The notes: a model not told the origin generated them from the sequence alone. 64,000 nucleotides of DNA from Sporosarcina sp. P34 (GCF_002743375.1 NZ_PDZC01000001.1:1-64000), one strand, 5' to 3'; numbered from the stretch's first letter, positions 1 to 9,730 are shown. A program made the numbers and translations.

Positions 1-160
1 AGCGTGAGTTCGAGACCCTGGACTGAACGAAGTGAGGGAAGCGGCTCGGGCCACGCCCTCAGGAAAGCGTCCCCAGCTGTAGCTTCCATCCCATGACGAA
101 CACTAAGTAACTCACCCTAGCAACCCTTTTAAGCTAGAATGAAAACATTCAAAATAAAAG
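1..160. repeat. Palindromic intergenic repeat, copy 1 (left side cut by window start)
   Basis: The stretch 61-120 reappears at 365-424 with few changes, and short matches continue to about 160 (AACATTC at 144 and at 448). The offset is 304 bases throughout. The right-hand end at 61-91 (key core GGAAAGCGTCC, then GCTTCCATCC) is the same terminal inverted-repeat arm as in copy 2. The left arm lies outside the window. No open frame here looks like a real gene. Confidence 0.7.
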
Positions 161-263
161 GTTGGTGATTTAGCTGGAACTTGAATCTACCCTATTTCAA
201 GAGCCAACAAGAATTCATATCCACATGCCAGTGTGTGATTCACTTCTCCCACTTTAATAAGTA

Positions 264-396
264 GGATGGAAGCGGAAGCTAGCGGCGACTCCTGATGGAT
301 CAGCTTGACAGGTGAGACAACCAAAAGAGAGCGCAGCGAACTGGTTGGCTCACCGCGAGCCCATAGGAAAGCGTCCGCTAGCTGTAGCTTCCATCC
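264..396. repeat. Palindromic intergenic repeat, copy 2, with terminal inverted repeats
   Basis: The left arm at 264-293 (GGATGGAAGC then AGCTAGCGGCGACTCCT) pairs with the right arm at 365-396, whose reverse complement reads GGATGGAAGC then AGCTAGCGGACGC. The 133-base element can therefore fold end to end. It resembles small non-coding palindromic repeats scattered through Bacillaceae and Planococcaceae genomes. The flanking 397-470 is also shared with copy 1, so the duplication is larger than the palindrome. No transposase is present. Confidence 0.7.
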
Positions 397-533
397 CATG
401 ACTAACACTAAGTAACCCACCTAGCCAATCTCTATATCCAAAATAACAACATTCATAATAAAAAAGGAAATGCAAGATTTTGTCGAATAGGAATAGGGTA
501 GCGTCAAACAGAATGTACTAGGGGGAATGGGAA

Positions 534-1013
534 ATGTCAGTTAAAACAGCAGACCTTTGCGATGACTTCATCGACGAACTGCAAGTGTGCACAGTAGAGT
601 TCAAATCCTACGGGAAGCACAAGAGATTCTCGGGGCCGATCTCGACAGTAAAAGTCTTTGAAGACAATGTGTTAGTAAAGGAAGCACTACAAACGATTCC
701 AGAAGGCAATGTATTGGTTGTAGACGGCGGAGGGTCAAAACGCTGCGCGCTCATGGGGGACATGCTCGGCGAAATCGCGCAAGAACGTAAACTTGCGGGT
801 GTTATTATCTATGGCTGTGCACGCGACACAGCGGATCTCGGTACACAGGAAATCGGTGTCATGGCGATCGGCAGCATGCCCGTGAAAAGCATCAAACGTG
901 GCGAAGGGCAGAGAGAGGAAGTCCTTCACTTCGGAAACGTTGTATGGACACCAGGTCACTATGTCTACGCGGATGAAGACGGGGTAGTCGTTGCGCCTCG
1001 CCAACTAGTTTAA
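534..1013 (+). CDS. rraA: RraA family protein (RNase E regulator-like / HMG aldolase-like)
   Basis: This 159-residue protein has the full length of the RraA family. The family includes an E. coli protein that binds RNase E and metal-dependent 4-hydroxy-4-methyl-2-oxoglutarate or oxaloacetate-cleaving aldolases. Visible family marks are VLVVDGGGSKRCALMGDMLGEIA (about residues 63-85), the glycine-rich substrate loop, and GVIIYGCARDTADL (about 90-103), which holds the Arg-Asp pair of the metal and substrate site. Bacilli lack RNase E, so an aldolase or decarboxylase role is more likely than RNA regulation; this is inference. The start follows a GGGGG-type ribosome site at 520-525. It is transcribed alone and ends in a strong hairpin terminator. 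Confidence 0.85.
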   Translation: MSVKTADLCDDFIDELQVCTVEFKSYGKHKRFSGPISTVKVFEDNVLVKEALQTIPEGNVLVVDGGGSKRCALMGDMLGEIAQERKLAGVIIYGCARDTADLGTQEIGVMAIGSMPVKSIKRGEGQREEVLHFGNVVWTPGHYVYADEDGVVVAPRQLV

Positions 1014-1018
1014 TACAG

Positions 1019-1047
1019 GTCGCTCGCATAAGTGCGGGCGACTTTTT
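1019..1047 (+). terminator. Rho-independent terminator after the RraA gene
   Basis: GTCGCTCGCA, loop, TGCGGGCGAC followed by six T. Confidence 0.85.
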
Positions 1048-1082
1048 TATCTAAAAACGTACATTAATTTGAGTGTTAATCT

Positions 1083-1111
1083 TTTACATTACGCAAAAAA
1101 TATACTATAAT
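1083..1111 (+). promoter_or_regulatory. SigA promoter of clpB
   Basis: A -35 box TTTACA (1083-1088) and a -10 box TATAAT (1106-1111) are separated by exactly 17 bases. The predicted start of transcription is near 1118, about 40 bases before the clpB start codon. Confidence 0.75.
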
Positions 1112-1117
1112 TGAATT

Positions 1118-1134
1118 AATCAAAGATAGTCAAA
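1118..1134 (+). promoter_or_regulatory. Candidate CtsR operator (class III heat-shock box)
   Basis: AATCAAA-GAT-AGTCAAA fits the CtsR tandem heptad (RGTCAAA, NAN, RGTCAAA) with one mismatch and the right 3-base spacer with A in the middle. Another GTCAAA follows at 1135-1140. The box lies at the predicted transcription start of clpB, where a repressor would block transcription. CtsR control of clp genes is established in Bacilli. Confidence 0.7.
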
Positions 1135-1160
1135 GTCAAATAGATGAGAGGCGGATGTAT

Positions 1161-3305
1161 ATGCGTATGGATGGAATGCAAGAAGATCAGCGCTCACCAC
1201 TAGAGCAATTCGGTCGCAATCTTGTGGAAGAAGTGAAAAACGGGAAAATGGATCCGGTTATTGGCCGGGATGAAGAAATTCGAAATGTAATCCGTATATT
1301 ATCGAGAAAGACAAAAAATAATCCAGTCTTAATCGGTGAGCCGGGAGTCGGTAAAACGGCGATTGTTGAAGGATTGGCACAGCGTATTGTAAAAGGTGAT
1401 GTGCCTGAAGGGTTGAAAAACCGTCAGATTTTCGAGCTGGATATGAGTGCGCTAATTGCGGGTGCGAAGTATCGTGGAGAGTTTGAAGAGCGTCTGAAAA
1501 GTGTCTTGAAACAAGTGAAAGAAAGTGATGGAGAAATCATCATGTTCATTGATGAGATTCATACTATAGTAGGTGCTGGAAAAACAGAAGGTGCGATGGA
1601 CGCGGGGAATATGTTGAAGCCGATGCTTGCTCGTGGTGAATTGTACTGTATTGGTGCGACGACGCTTGACGAGTACCGGATGTATATCGAGAAAGATCCG
1701 GCACTTGAAAGACGATTCCAGCAAGTGATGGTACGTGAACCGTCTATAGAAGATACGGTGTCGATTTTGCGTGGATTAAAAGAACGTTTTGAATTGCACC
1801 ATGGTGTGCGTATTCATGACCGTGCAATTGTTGCGGCGGCAACATTATCTGATCGGTATTTAACTGAGCGTTTCATGCCGGATAAAGCGATTGATTTAAT
1901 TGATGAAGCGAGCGCAATGATTCGTACGGAAATTGATTCAATGCCGTCTGAACTGGATGCGGTGACTCGTAGAATTATGCAACTCGAAATTGAAGAGCAA
2001 GCGTTACGTAAAGAGAAAGATACGATGAGTCAGTCACGACTTCAGACTTTACGAGAAGAGCTGCAAGACTTGAAAGATTCTTCAAAAGATATGCGGGAAC
2101 AGTGGGATGAAGAAAAAGCAACGTTAAAAATTATTCAAAGTAAACGGGAAGAACTTGATCGCTACCGCCGTGAACTTGAGGAAGCGCAAAGTAATTTTGA
2201 TTTGAACAAAGCCGCTGAATTACAGTACGGTAAAATCCCGACGTTGGAAAAAGAATTGAAAGAATTGGAAAGTCCGTTAGAAGGAACAAAAGATATACGT
2301 CTTTTACGTGAAGAAGTGACGGAAGAAGAAATTGCTTCTATTGTTGCGCGGTGGACAGGCATTCCGGTAACGAAACTCGTTGAAGGCGAGCGTGAGAAGT
2401 TATTGCGCTTGCATGAAACATTAAAAGAACGTGTCATTGGACAAGACAACGCAGTACAACTCGTCACTGAAGCTGTCTGGCGTGCGCGTGCTGGCATACA
2501 AGATCCGAATAAGCCTATTGGGTCGTTCTTGTTCCTTGGGCCGACTGGTGTAGGAAAGACAGAGCTTGCGAAAACGCTGGCTGCTACGTTATTTGATTCG
2601 GAAGATCATTTCGTGCGAATCGATATGTCCGAGTATATGGAGAAACACAGTGTGTCACGTCTAGTCGGTGCACCTCCAGGATATATCGGCTATGAAGAAG
2701 GCGGTCAGTTAACGGAAGCGGTTAGAAGAAATCCATATGCTGTCGTGTTGTTGGATGAAATTGAAAAAGCGCATCCTGATGTGGCAAATATATTACTGCA
2801 GATTCTAGATGATGGACGTATTACAGATAGTCAAGGACGTTTAGTTAACTTTACCAATACTGTTGTCATCATGACTTCGAATATCGGGTCCGCTTATTTA
2901 CTCGATAATGATCTGGAGGATACAGAACATGCCAAAGAAGATCTGATCATGGCAGCTCTTCGCGGTCATTTCAAACCTGAGTTATTGAACCGAATGGATG
3001 ATATCATCATTTTCCATTCATTGACTACCGATTCATTTAAAGCAATTACCAACAAGATGCTCGGTGATTTAGTTAGTCGTCTGGAAGAGCAGGATCTCGA
3101 GCTCGTCTATGATGATGAAGTACTCGACTGGATTGTTCGTGAAGGAGCAGATGCGGACTTTGGTGCGCGGCCATTGAAACGATTCATTCAGCGACATGTG
3201 GAAACGAAAGTTGCGAAAGAAGTAATACGAGGTGGTCTTGTAGAAGGACAGCAAATCAAATTGTCCATGCACGAAGGAGAATTGGTTGTAGAAGTTGTCC
3301 GATGA
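1161..3305 (+). CDS. clpB: ClpB-type AAA+ disaggregase lacking the N-terminal domain
   Basis: This cytoplasmic Hsp100 ATPase probably threads aggregated proteins through its hexamer pore together with DnaK. It has two AAA+ modules: Walker A GEPGVGKT at about residues 59-66 and GPTGVGKT at about 460. Between them lies a long charged coiled coil (about 265-380) ending in [16 protein letters not shown], the hallmark of the ClpB M-domain. It lacks the roughly 140-residue N-domain of full-length ClpB (about 860 residues) and the zinc finger of ClpE, and I see no ClpP-docking loop. ATG 1161 is chosen because AGAGG at 1148-1152 is well spaced for it and too close to the ATG at 1155. No in-frame N-domain coding sequence lies upstream, only the promoter, so the short form is genuine. 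A role as a ClpC/E-like unfoldase is less likely. Confidence 0.85.
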   Translation: MRMDGMQEDQRSPLEQFGRNLVEEVKNGKMDPVIGRDEEIRNVIRILSRKTKNNPVLIGEPGVGKTAIVEGLAQRIVKGDVPEGLKNRQIFELDMSALIAGAKYRGEFEERLKSVLKQVKESDGEIIMFIDEIHTIVGAGKTEGAMDAGNMLKPMLARGELYCIGATTLDEYRMYIEKDPALERRFQQVMVREPSIEDTVSILRGLKERFELHHGVRIHDRAIVAAATLSDRYLTERFMPDKAIDLIDEASAMIRTEIDSMPSELDAVTRRIMQLEIEEQALRKEKDTMSQSRLQTLREELQDLKDSSKDMREQWDEEKATLKIIQSKREELDRYRRELEEAQSNFDLNKAAELQYGKIPTLEKELKELESPLEGTKDIRLLREEVTEEEIASIVARWTGIPVTKLVEGEREKLLRLHETLKERVIGQDNAVQLVTEAVWRARAGIQDPNKPIGSFLFLGPTGVGKTELAKTLAATLFDSEDHFVRIDMSEYMEKHSVSRLVGAPPGYIGYEEGGQLTEAVRRNPYAVVLLDEIEKAHPDVANILLQILDDGRITDSQGRLVNFTNTVVIMTSNIGSAYLLDNDLEDTEHAKEDLIMAALRGHFKPELLNRMDDIIIFHSLTTDSFKAITNKMLGDLVSRLEEQDLELVYDDEVLDWIVREGADADFGARPLKRFIQRHVETKVAKEVIRGGLVEGQQIKLSMHEGELVVEVVR

Positions 3306-3314
3306 GATCAAAAT

Positions 3315-3353
3315 AAAAAGCGTAAGAACTGGTGAACAGTTCTTACGCTTTTT
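3315..3353. terminator. Strong terminator between clpB and yjzD (works both ways)
   Basis: A 17-base-pair stem, AAAAAGCGTAAGAACTG and its complement, encloses a 5-base loop, with A and T runs on the two sides. Confidence 0.9.
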
Positions 3354-3362
3354 GATCGTAAA

Positions 3363-3545
3363 TCAAACGTCTGCTGGAGATTCGTTTGGAATGATTGCAG
3401 TGATAATCAATACAAGTACAGCCAAAACGATTGAGACGGTAACGCCCGCCATGAAGTCAAATGCATTGCCACCAATGGAGCCTGCAACGTAGTTTAACAT
3501 AGCTACCAAGAGGAACGACCAAACAAATGTCATAATATAGTGCAT
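3363..3545 (-). CDS. yjzD: Small membrane protein, DUF2929 (YjzD-like)
   Basis: A 60-residue protein with two hydrophobic helices (about residues 3-22 and 32-53) separated by GSIGGNAFDF, ending in a polar tail. Size, layout and location beside fabH match the DUF2929/YjzD family of Bacillales; the function is unknown. It is divergent from fabH, with about 180 bases between them. ATG at 3545 is preferred because GAGGTG lies 7 bases upstream. A longer frame beginning GTG at 3554 would overlap that ribosome site. Confidence 0.75.
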   Translation of the reverse strand: MHYIMTFVWSFLLVAMLNYVAGSIGGNAFDFMAGVTVSIVLAVLVLIITAIIPNESPADV

Positions 3546-3648
3546 GATTTTCACCTCGACTAGTCTATTTCATCATCCATCATACCATAGCAAACTAAAT
3601 CGTTGAAAACAATATATGTATTATATTTGACGAAAAAGTGTCCTCGTC

Positions 3649-3677
3649 TTGAAAAAACACATTTTTTCTTCTATAAT
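3649..3677 (+). promoter_or_regulatory. SigA promoter of fabH-fabF
   Basis: TTGAAA (3649-3654) and TATAAT (3672-3677) are separated by 17 bases. The last base of the -10 box is the first base of the FapR-like palindrome. Confidence 0.8.
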
Positions 3678-3693
3678 TACTACCAGGTACTAA
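3677..3693 (+). promoter_or_regulatory. Candidate FapR operator
   Basis: TTACTACCAGGTACTAA matches the 17-base FapR palindrome TTAGTACNNRGTACTAA type with one arm mismatch. It covers the transcription start of fabH. In Bacillus and Staphylococcus, FapR represses fatty-acid genes and malonyl-CoA releases it. Confidence 0.75.
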
Positions 3694-3723
3694 TATTAGA
3701 TGATAAGGAACGGGGTAGATGAG

Positions 3724-4656
3724 ATGAGAGCTGGACTTTTAGGAATGGGAAAATATGTTCCGCCCACTATTGTAACAAATGAAGATTTAGAAAAAAGTTT
3801 AGATACTTCAGACGAATGGATTCGCACGCGTACGGGAATTGAAGAACGTAGAATCGCATCAGATGATATTAAAACATCAGACATGGCCTTTGAAGCAGCA
3901 AAAAACGCATTACAATCAGCAGATATTCGTGCTGATCAAATCGGTCTGATTTTGGTAGCTACGGTTACACCGGATACGATTTTCCCGTCCGTTGCAGCGA
4001 TGATCCAGGAACGTTTAGGTGCAAAGAACGCAGCAGCGATGGATGTTTCTGCAGCATGTGCTGGGTTCATGTATGGTGTGGTAACAGCGAAGCAATTTGT
4101 TGAATCGGGCACGTATGATTATGTGTTAGTAGTAGGCGTGGAGAAGTTATCAGGAATCGTTGACTGGGAAGACCGCAATACTGCTGTCTTGTTTGGAGAT
4201 GGCGCAGGAGCTACAGTTGTTGGTAAAGTAAGTGAAGGAAGAGGGATCCTTTCATTTGAATTGGGTGCAGATGGTTCAGGCGGAAAACATCTTCAACATG
4301 ACAAACATTTAGAAATGAATGGCCGTGAAGTATTCAAGTTTGCGGTACGTCAAATGGGAGAAACAGCAGTCAGTGTCGCTGAAAAAGCCGGTTTAACGAC
4401 GGACCAAGTGGACTACTTGATTCCTCACCAAGCAAATATTCGTATTATGGAAGCGTCACGAGAGCGTTTAGGCTTACCGGTTGAGAAAATGTCGAAAACG
4501 GTTCATAAGTACGGAAATACATCGGCTGCATCTATACCGATTTCATTGACAGACGATTTAGCGGAAGGTCGAGTGAAAGATGATGATGTGATTGTTCTCG
4601 TAGGGTTCGGTGGCGGCTTGACATGGGGCGGCTTATGTATAAAATGGGGTAAGTAA
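3724..4656 (+). CDS. fabH: 3-oxoacyl-ACP synthase III (FabH)
   Basis: Catalyses the first condensation of type II fatty-acid synthesis, joining an acyl-CoA primer to malonyl-ACP; in Bacilli branched-chain primers are preferred, giving iso and anteiso fatty acids. The 310-residue length is typical. The catalytic triad is visible: Cys in [10 protein letters not shown] (about residue 112), His in [10 protein letters not shown] (about 237) and Asn in KYGNTSAAS (about 267). The C-terminal [10 protein letters not shown] is characteristic. ATG 3724 (MRAGLLGMG) is chosen because GGGGT lies 7 bases upstream and it aligns with the usual family start. The frame is open further upstream. fabF follows after 44 bases, so they form one operon. 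Confidence 0.95.
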   Translation: MRAGLLGMGKYVPPTIVTNEDLEKSLDTSDEWIRTRTGIEERRIASDDIKTSDMAFEAAKNALQSADIRADQIGLILVATVTPDTIFPSVAAMIQERLGAKNAAAMDVSAACAGFMYGVVTAKQFVESGTYDYVLVVGVEKLSGIVDWEDRNTAVLFGDGAGATVVGKVSEGRGILSFELGADGSGGKHLQHDKHLEMNGREVFKFAVRQMGETAVSVAEKAGLTTDQVDYLIPHQANIRIMEASRERLGLPVEKMSKTVHKYGNTSAASIPISLTDDLAEGRVKDDDVIVLVGFGGGLTWGGLCIKWGK

Positions 4657-4700
4657 ATAGCCTGGCAAATAAAAGTTGACAATAGAAAGGAAGTTTGAAA

Positions 4701-5936
4701 TTGGAAAAACGACGTGTAGTAGTAACGGGTATCGGTGGAGTCTCTCCAGTAGGTAACTCAGCTGAAGAATCTTGGAAATCCGTGTTAGAAGGGAAATCGG
4801 GTATTGACACGATGACAAGACTGGATCAGGAGAAATTCCCGGTCAGCGTAATGGCAGAAGTTAAAGGTTTCGATATCGAGCAATACGTTTCCCGCAAAGA
4901 TGCCCGCAAAATGGATCGATTCACGCATTATGCAGTTGCTTCTGCGATGATGGCAATGAAAGACGCAAACCTTGAACTTGAAGGCGACCTAGCGCTTCGT
5001 ACAGGGGTTTGGATCGGTTCTGGAATCGGCGGAATGGAATCACATGAGACACAATTCAATACATTCCTAGAAAAAGGATACCGACGCGTCAGTCCATTTT
5101 TCGTTCCAATGATGATTCCGGATATGGCTGCAGGACAAGTATCGATTTTCACTGGTGCTAAAGGAATCAACTCTTGTTCCGTAACAGCTTGTGCATCCGG
5201 TACAAACTCTATCGGAGATGCATTTGAAGTAATCCTGCGCGGAGATGCAGACGTTATGATCACAGGTGGAACTGAAGCGCCGATCACGTCACTTGCAGTA
5301 GCAGGTTTCATCGCAAGCACAGCGTTATCTTTAAATGATGATCCTAGCAAAGCTTCCCGTCCGTTCGATAAAAACCGTGATGGCTTCGTAATGGGTGAAG
5401 GTGCAGGGATTTTGATTTTGGAAGAGTATGAACATGCGGTGGCGCGTGGGGCGAAGATCTATGCAGAAATCGTCGGCTACGGTTCAACAGGAGATGCGCA
5501 TCATATTACAGCACCAGCACCAGGCGGAGAAGGCGGAGCGCGTGCGATGCGACAGGCATTGGCAAAAGCGGGCGTTGAACCTACGCAAGTGGATTATATT
5601 AACGCGCATGGAACGAGCACACCGTATAATGATTTGTTTGAGACGATGGCAGCAAAGACTGTGTTTGGTGATCATGCGTATAAGTTGGCAATGAGTTCGA
5701 CGAAGTCCATGACGGGTCATTTGCTTGGCGCGGCTGGTGGTATTGAGGCGATCTTTACTGTGAAGGCGTTGCAGGAAGGGATTTTGCCTCCTACGATGAA
5801 CTATGAGACGCCGGATCCAGAGTGTGATTTGGATTATGTAGTGAATGAAGCGCGTAAGGCAGATATTATGTATGCGATGAGTAACTCGCTTGGTTTTGGC
5901 GGGCATAATGCTTCGTTGGTGTTTAAGAAGATATAA
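4701..5936 (+). CDS. fabF: 3-oxoacyl-ACP synthase II (FabF)
   Basis: Elongating condensing enzyme of fatty-acid synthesis, which extends acyl-ACP with malonyl-ACP. It has about 411 residues with the Cys-His-His triad: Cys in [14 protein letters not shown] (about 163), His in [11 protein letters not shown] (about 302) and His in [11 protein letters not shown] (about 338). C-terminal glycine-rich [14 protein letters not shown] is typical. The start is probably TTG 4701 (EKRRVVVTG), 7 bases after AAAGGAAG; an in-frame TTG at 4695 is too close to that site. It is the second gene of the FapR-controlled operon. Codon use shifts toward more G in the 3' third, which I note without a firm explanation. 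Confidence 0.95.
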   Translation: MEKRRVVVTGIGGVSPVGNSAEESWKSVLEGKSGIDTMTRLDQEKFPVSVMAEVKGFDIEQYVSRKDARKMDRFTHYAVASAMMAMKDANLELEGDLALRTGVWIGSGIGGMESHETQFNTFLEKGYRRVSPFFVPMMIPDMAAGQVSIFTGAKGINSCSVTACASGTNSIGDAFEVILRGDADVMITGGTEAPITSLAVAGFIASTALSLNDDPSKASRPFDKNRDGFVMGEGAGILILEEYEHAVARGAKIYAEIVGYGSTGDAHHITAPAPGGEGGARAMRQALAKAGVEPTQVDYINAHGTSTPYNDLFETMAAKTVFGDHAYKLAMSSTKSMTGHLLGAAGGIEAIFTVKALQEGILPPTMNYETPDPECDLDYVVNEARKADIMYAMSNSLGFGGHNASLVFKKI

Positions 5937-5942
5937 AGGTAG

Positions 5943-5977
5943 ACGGAAAGGGGCATTTGGACTCCTTTCCGTTTTTA
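5943..5977 (+). terminator. Terminator after fabF
   Basis: ACGGAAAGG, loop, CCTTTCCGT then T-rich. Confidence 0.75.
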
Positions 5978-6019
5978 TTATTGGAGAAGTTCAAGTTCAA
6001 GAGTAAGTGGGAGGGCACC

Positions 6020-6144
6020 GTTGATCTGCGTTCCAGGCGGACGCGTTCCGCGGGCACGGCTTCAATCTCCTCGTCACTGCGTTCCTGCGGGGCTTTCAGC
6101 TCGCGCTGTTCCCGCTGGAGTCGCCGCCTGAAACGAAGATCAAC
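6020..6144. repeat. Palindromic intergenic repeat, copy 3 (same family, more GC-rich)
   Basis: Terminal inverted repeats of about 25 bases: GTTGATCTGCGTTCCAGGCG at 6020-6039 pairs with the right arm at 6120-6144, whose reverse complement begins GTTGATCTTCGTTTCAGGCG. Internal GGCGACTCC and AACGCGTCCGCC motifs on the minus strand match those of the copies at 1-396. It is a non-coding, MITE-like or REP-like element of a kind common in Planococcaceae and Bacillaceae. Two open frames across it are artefacts of its composition. Confidence 0.75.
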
Positions 6145-6201
6145 TCTTGTATATTTTTTACAAAAGAAGTTCGTTACATTCAAATTCTAAATCAATATCA
6201 A

Positions 6202-6284
6202 CCCCAACCCCAACCCCAACCCCAACCCCAATCCCAACCCCAATCCCAACCCCAACCCTAATCCCAACCCCAACCCCAACCCCC
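6202..6284. repeat. Tandem CCCCAA hexamer tract, 14 units
   Basis: Fourteen consecutive 6-base units, each four or five bases of C (three or four with an occasional T) plus AA. Ten units have four or more C; the others read TCCC or CCCT. The minus strand is therefore GGGGTT repeated, able to form G-quadruplexes. It sits between the palindrome and a bidirectional terminator and is not inside any gene. Confidence 0.95.
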
Positions 6285-6302
6285 ATAAAATAAATTCATA
6301 CT

Positions 6303-6361
6303 AAAAAAGACTGAAGACATGCTCCTTGGAAGGTATTTTAGGAGATGTTTTCAGTCTTTTT
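6303..6361. terminator. Bidirectional terminator downstream of fabF region
   Basis: AAAAAAGACTGAA pairs with TTCAGTCTTTTT, with inner CTCCT/AGGAG pairing. It resembles the terminator at 62487-62534, so the two may share ancestry. Confidence 0.7.
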
Positions 6362-6434
6362 GGTTGTGGGCAACGGGACTCGTCTAATTGCACCTGGTTT
6401 GAACATAGGATGAAAGAAAAGGGAAAAGGACGAG

Positions 6435-7915
<1,481 letters not shown>

Positions 7916-7922
7916 GCTTAAG

Positions 7923-7951
7923 ATTATATCGATACCTTATAAAAAATGCAA
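7923..7951 (-). promoter_or_regulatory. SigA promoter of trpS
   Basis: On the minus strand TTGCAT (7951-7946) and TATAAT (7928-7923) are spaced by 17 bases, just upstream of the T-box leader. The region from 7952 to the spx promoter holds nothing else I can identify. Confidence 0.8.
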
Positions 7952-8235
7952 CTTTGATTGGCTATAACGAAATTCTTTTACACTATATGAAACCTTTTAG
8001 TACACTTGTACGTACTATGTAGTGAGGGAATAATTAGCAGATTTATTTTCTAAATGAGAATGCATTTTTTAACAAATGAAATGTTTAAAATATTTCCACC
8101 CTGGGTATAACAGTAGAAGGTGCTCATTAATCGCAGAATACAGCATGATTCTCTACTGGCATGTTGAAAAATAAGAAATTGTGAATTCCGAAAAAGTTTT
8201 TTTGAAAAACTATATTAATTGAGAATGATTAAGTG

Positions 8236-8241
8236 TATAAT
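8236..8241 (+). promoter_or_regulatory. Candidate -10 box of a spx promoter
   Basis: TATAAT at 8236-8241; no convincing -35 box at 17 bases (TATTAA), so activation or another promoter upstream is possible. Confidence 0.5.
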
Positions 8242-8259
8242 GAACAGTATAGACATTAA

Positions 8260-8274
8260 TTATAATAATTCTAA
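8260..8274 (+). promoter_or_regulatory. Candidate PerR box upstream of spx
   Basis: TTATAATAATTCTAA matches the PerR consensus TTATAATNATTATAA at all but one specified position. It lies about 12 bases past the predicted start from the -10 box at 8236. In B. subtilis, PerR represses the spx P3 promoter by binding just downstream of the start site, so both the sequence and the position fit. Confidence 0.7.
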
Positions 8275-8344
8275 TTTGAATTACATGAATTGCAAGTATA
8301 CAAAATCTAATGAGCGTAAGCCGTAGGAAAGGACGTGTCAATAT

Positions 8345-8743
8345 ATGGGTGTCACACTTTATACATCGCCTAGTTGTACATCTTGTAGAAAAGCAAAAGC
8401 ATGGTTGGAGGAACATGAGATTCCTTATACAGAGCGTAATATCTTCTCTGAACCATTGAATATTCAAGAAATCAAACAAATTCTTCGGATGACTGAAGAC
8501 GGTACTGACGAAATTATTTCAACACGATCCAAGATTTTTCAAAAATTAAATGTTGACGTAGAAAGTCTTCCACTTCAAAGACTTTATGAATTGATTCAAG
8601 AGCATCCTGGGCTTTTAAGAAGACCAATCATTCTAGATGAAAAAAGACTCCAAGTAGGGTATAATGAAGATGAGATTCGTCGTTTCCTACCGAGAAAAGT
8701 TAGAGCCTATCAGCTGCTCGAAGCGCGGCGGATGGTAAACTAA
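8345..8743 (+). CDS. spx: Spx global thiol-stress regulator
   Basis: ArsC-family protein that binds the C-terminal domain of the RNA polymerase alpha subunit and redirects transcription under disulfide stress. Length 132, one residue longer than B. subtilis Spx. The redox CXXC is Cys11-Thr-Ser-Cys14. [11 protein letters not shown] holds the conserved arginine, and [24 protein letters not shown] is nearly invariant in the family. AAAGGACG precedes the ATG. Spx is degraded by ClpXP with the help of SpxH, encoded 5 kb downstream. Control by PerR is likely (see the box at 8260). Confidence 0.97.
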   Translation: MGVTLYTSPSCTSCRKAKAWLEEHEIPYTERNIFSEPLNIQEIKQILRMTEDGTDEIISTRSKIFQKLNVDVESLPLQRLYELIQEHPGLLRRPIILDEKRLQVGYNEDEIRRFLPRKVRAYQLLEARRMVN

Positions 8744-8751
8744 TCTTAATA

Positions 8752-8803
8752 ACAAAAGCTGATAGGGATGACACGGGATACAATTGTGCCTATCAGCTTT
8801 TTT
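8752..8803 (+). terminator. Terminator after spx
   Basis: AAAAGCTGATAGG pairs with CCTATCAGCTTTTTT across a long loop. Confidence 0.8.
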
Positions 8804-8981
8804 GAATTGATATTCCCTTGTATTCCTCTAGCTTAACCACTGCAATGCGTATAGAATGAAAATGAAATGTAATAAACCCTTACGAAAACGTCGTAGTCGA
8901 CATATAGTAGTAATAAGCATTGCAAGTGTGTATTAGTATATAACAGGGGAGGGCCTGTTTTACAGAAGGGAGAGATAAGGG

Positions 8982-9632
8982 ATGGAAATAGAACGCATTA
9001 ATGAAAACACGGTAAAGTTTAATCTGTCCTATGGAGATATTGAAGCCCGTGGTTTTAGTAAAGAAGACGTCTGGTATAATCGTGACAAAAGCGAAGAGCT
9101 TTTTTGGGATATGATGGATGAACTTGGTGATGACACGGAATTTGAAGTAGAAGGACCGCTTTGGATTCAAGTTAACGCAATGAATGAAGGCATTGAAGTG
9201 ATTGTCACTCGCGCACATCTTCCGAAGAATGCAGAATCATCACAGTTTCCTTTTGGAATTGAAGATCCAGAAGAATTATTCGATCCAATTTTCGATGCGA
9301 TTACTGATTCTGAAGAAGAAAATGAAGAAGAGTTGCAAGTGACAGATAAAATATTTGTTTTCAATGAATTTGACCAGATCATACCATTGGCTAGCAAAAT
9401 GATTTCACTCGAAGACGAATTTGATTCGCAACTATACGCATTCGAGGATCGTTATTATCTCAACTTACGCTTCGATTATTCTCTCATTGAGAAGAAACGT
9501 GCGAAAGACATTGCCAGCATGGTAACGGAATACGGTGCAGTGTCTAAAATGTCTATTCATCGTATAGCTGAGTATGGCAAGGAAGTTATGGGATCTGACG
9601 TATTTGAACAAGTAACTAAATATTTTTCATAA
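8982..9632 (+). CDS. mecA: MecA adaptor protein for ClpC
   Basis: Adaptor that brings ComK and other substrates to ClpCP, restraining competence. Length 216, as expected. The N-terminal substrate-binding part starts MEIERINENTVKF and contains the family sequence ARGFSKEDVWYNRDKSEELFWDMMDE. An acidic linker (SEEENEEELQ, about residues 107-116) leads to the C-terminal ClpC-binding domain (about 120-216). The ribosome site is GAAGGGAGAG. A short AACAGG/CCTGTT hairpin lies just upstream at 8942-8960 and might affect translation. Together with coiA downstream it makes a competence-linked neighbourhood, as in B. subtilis. Confidence 0.95.
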   Translation: MEIERINENTVKFNLSYGDIEARGFSKEDVWYNRDKSEELFWDMMDELGDDTEFEVEGPLWIQVNAMNEGIEVIVTRAHLPKNAESSQFPFGIEDPEELFDPIFDAITDSEEENEEELQVTDKIFVFNEFDQIIPLASKMISLEDEFDSQLYAFEDRYYLNLRFDYSLIEKKRAKDIASMVTEYGAVSKMSIHRIAEYGKEVMGSDVFEQVTKYFS

Positions 9633-9638
9633 GACTCT

Positions 9639-9670
9639 AAAAGGCTACCGGTAATTTGGTAGCCTTTTTT
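9639..9670 (+). terminator. Terminator after mecA
   Basis: AAAAGGCTACC, loop, GGTAGCCTTTTTT. Confidence 0.9.
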
Positions 9671-9730
9671 ACTTTGTTCCTAGAAAATCTGGAACTCTGA
9701 GGGCGAGGGAAGTAATATCATTGAACCCAC

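Noticed and set aside
187..420. 77-residue minus-strand frame over the repeat at 1-470
   Set aside because: It lies on the palindromic repeat and shows no ribosome site or protein-like composition.
3295..3492. 65-residue plus-strand frame after clpB
   Set aside because: Covers the terminator and runs antisense to yjzD, which has better features.
5923..6190. Opposing frames of 77 and 86 residues
   Set aside because: Both cross the GC-rich palindrome; Arg/Ser-rich sequence reflects base composition, not coding.
6202..6284. CCCCAA tract as a CRISPR array
   Set aside because: Units are 6 bases without spacers, and no cas genes are present.
8219..8233. TGAGAATGATTAAG as a Fur box before spx
   Set aside because: Only one half-site fits; the PerR box nearby is far better.
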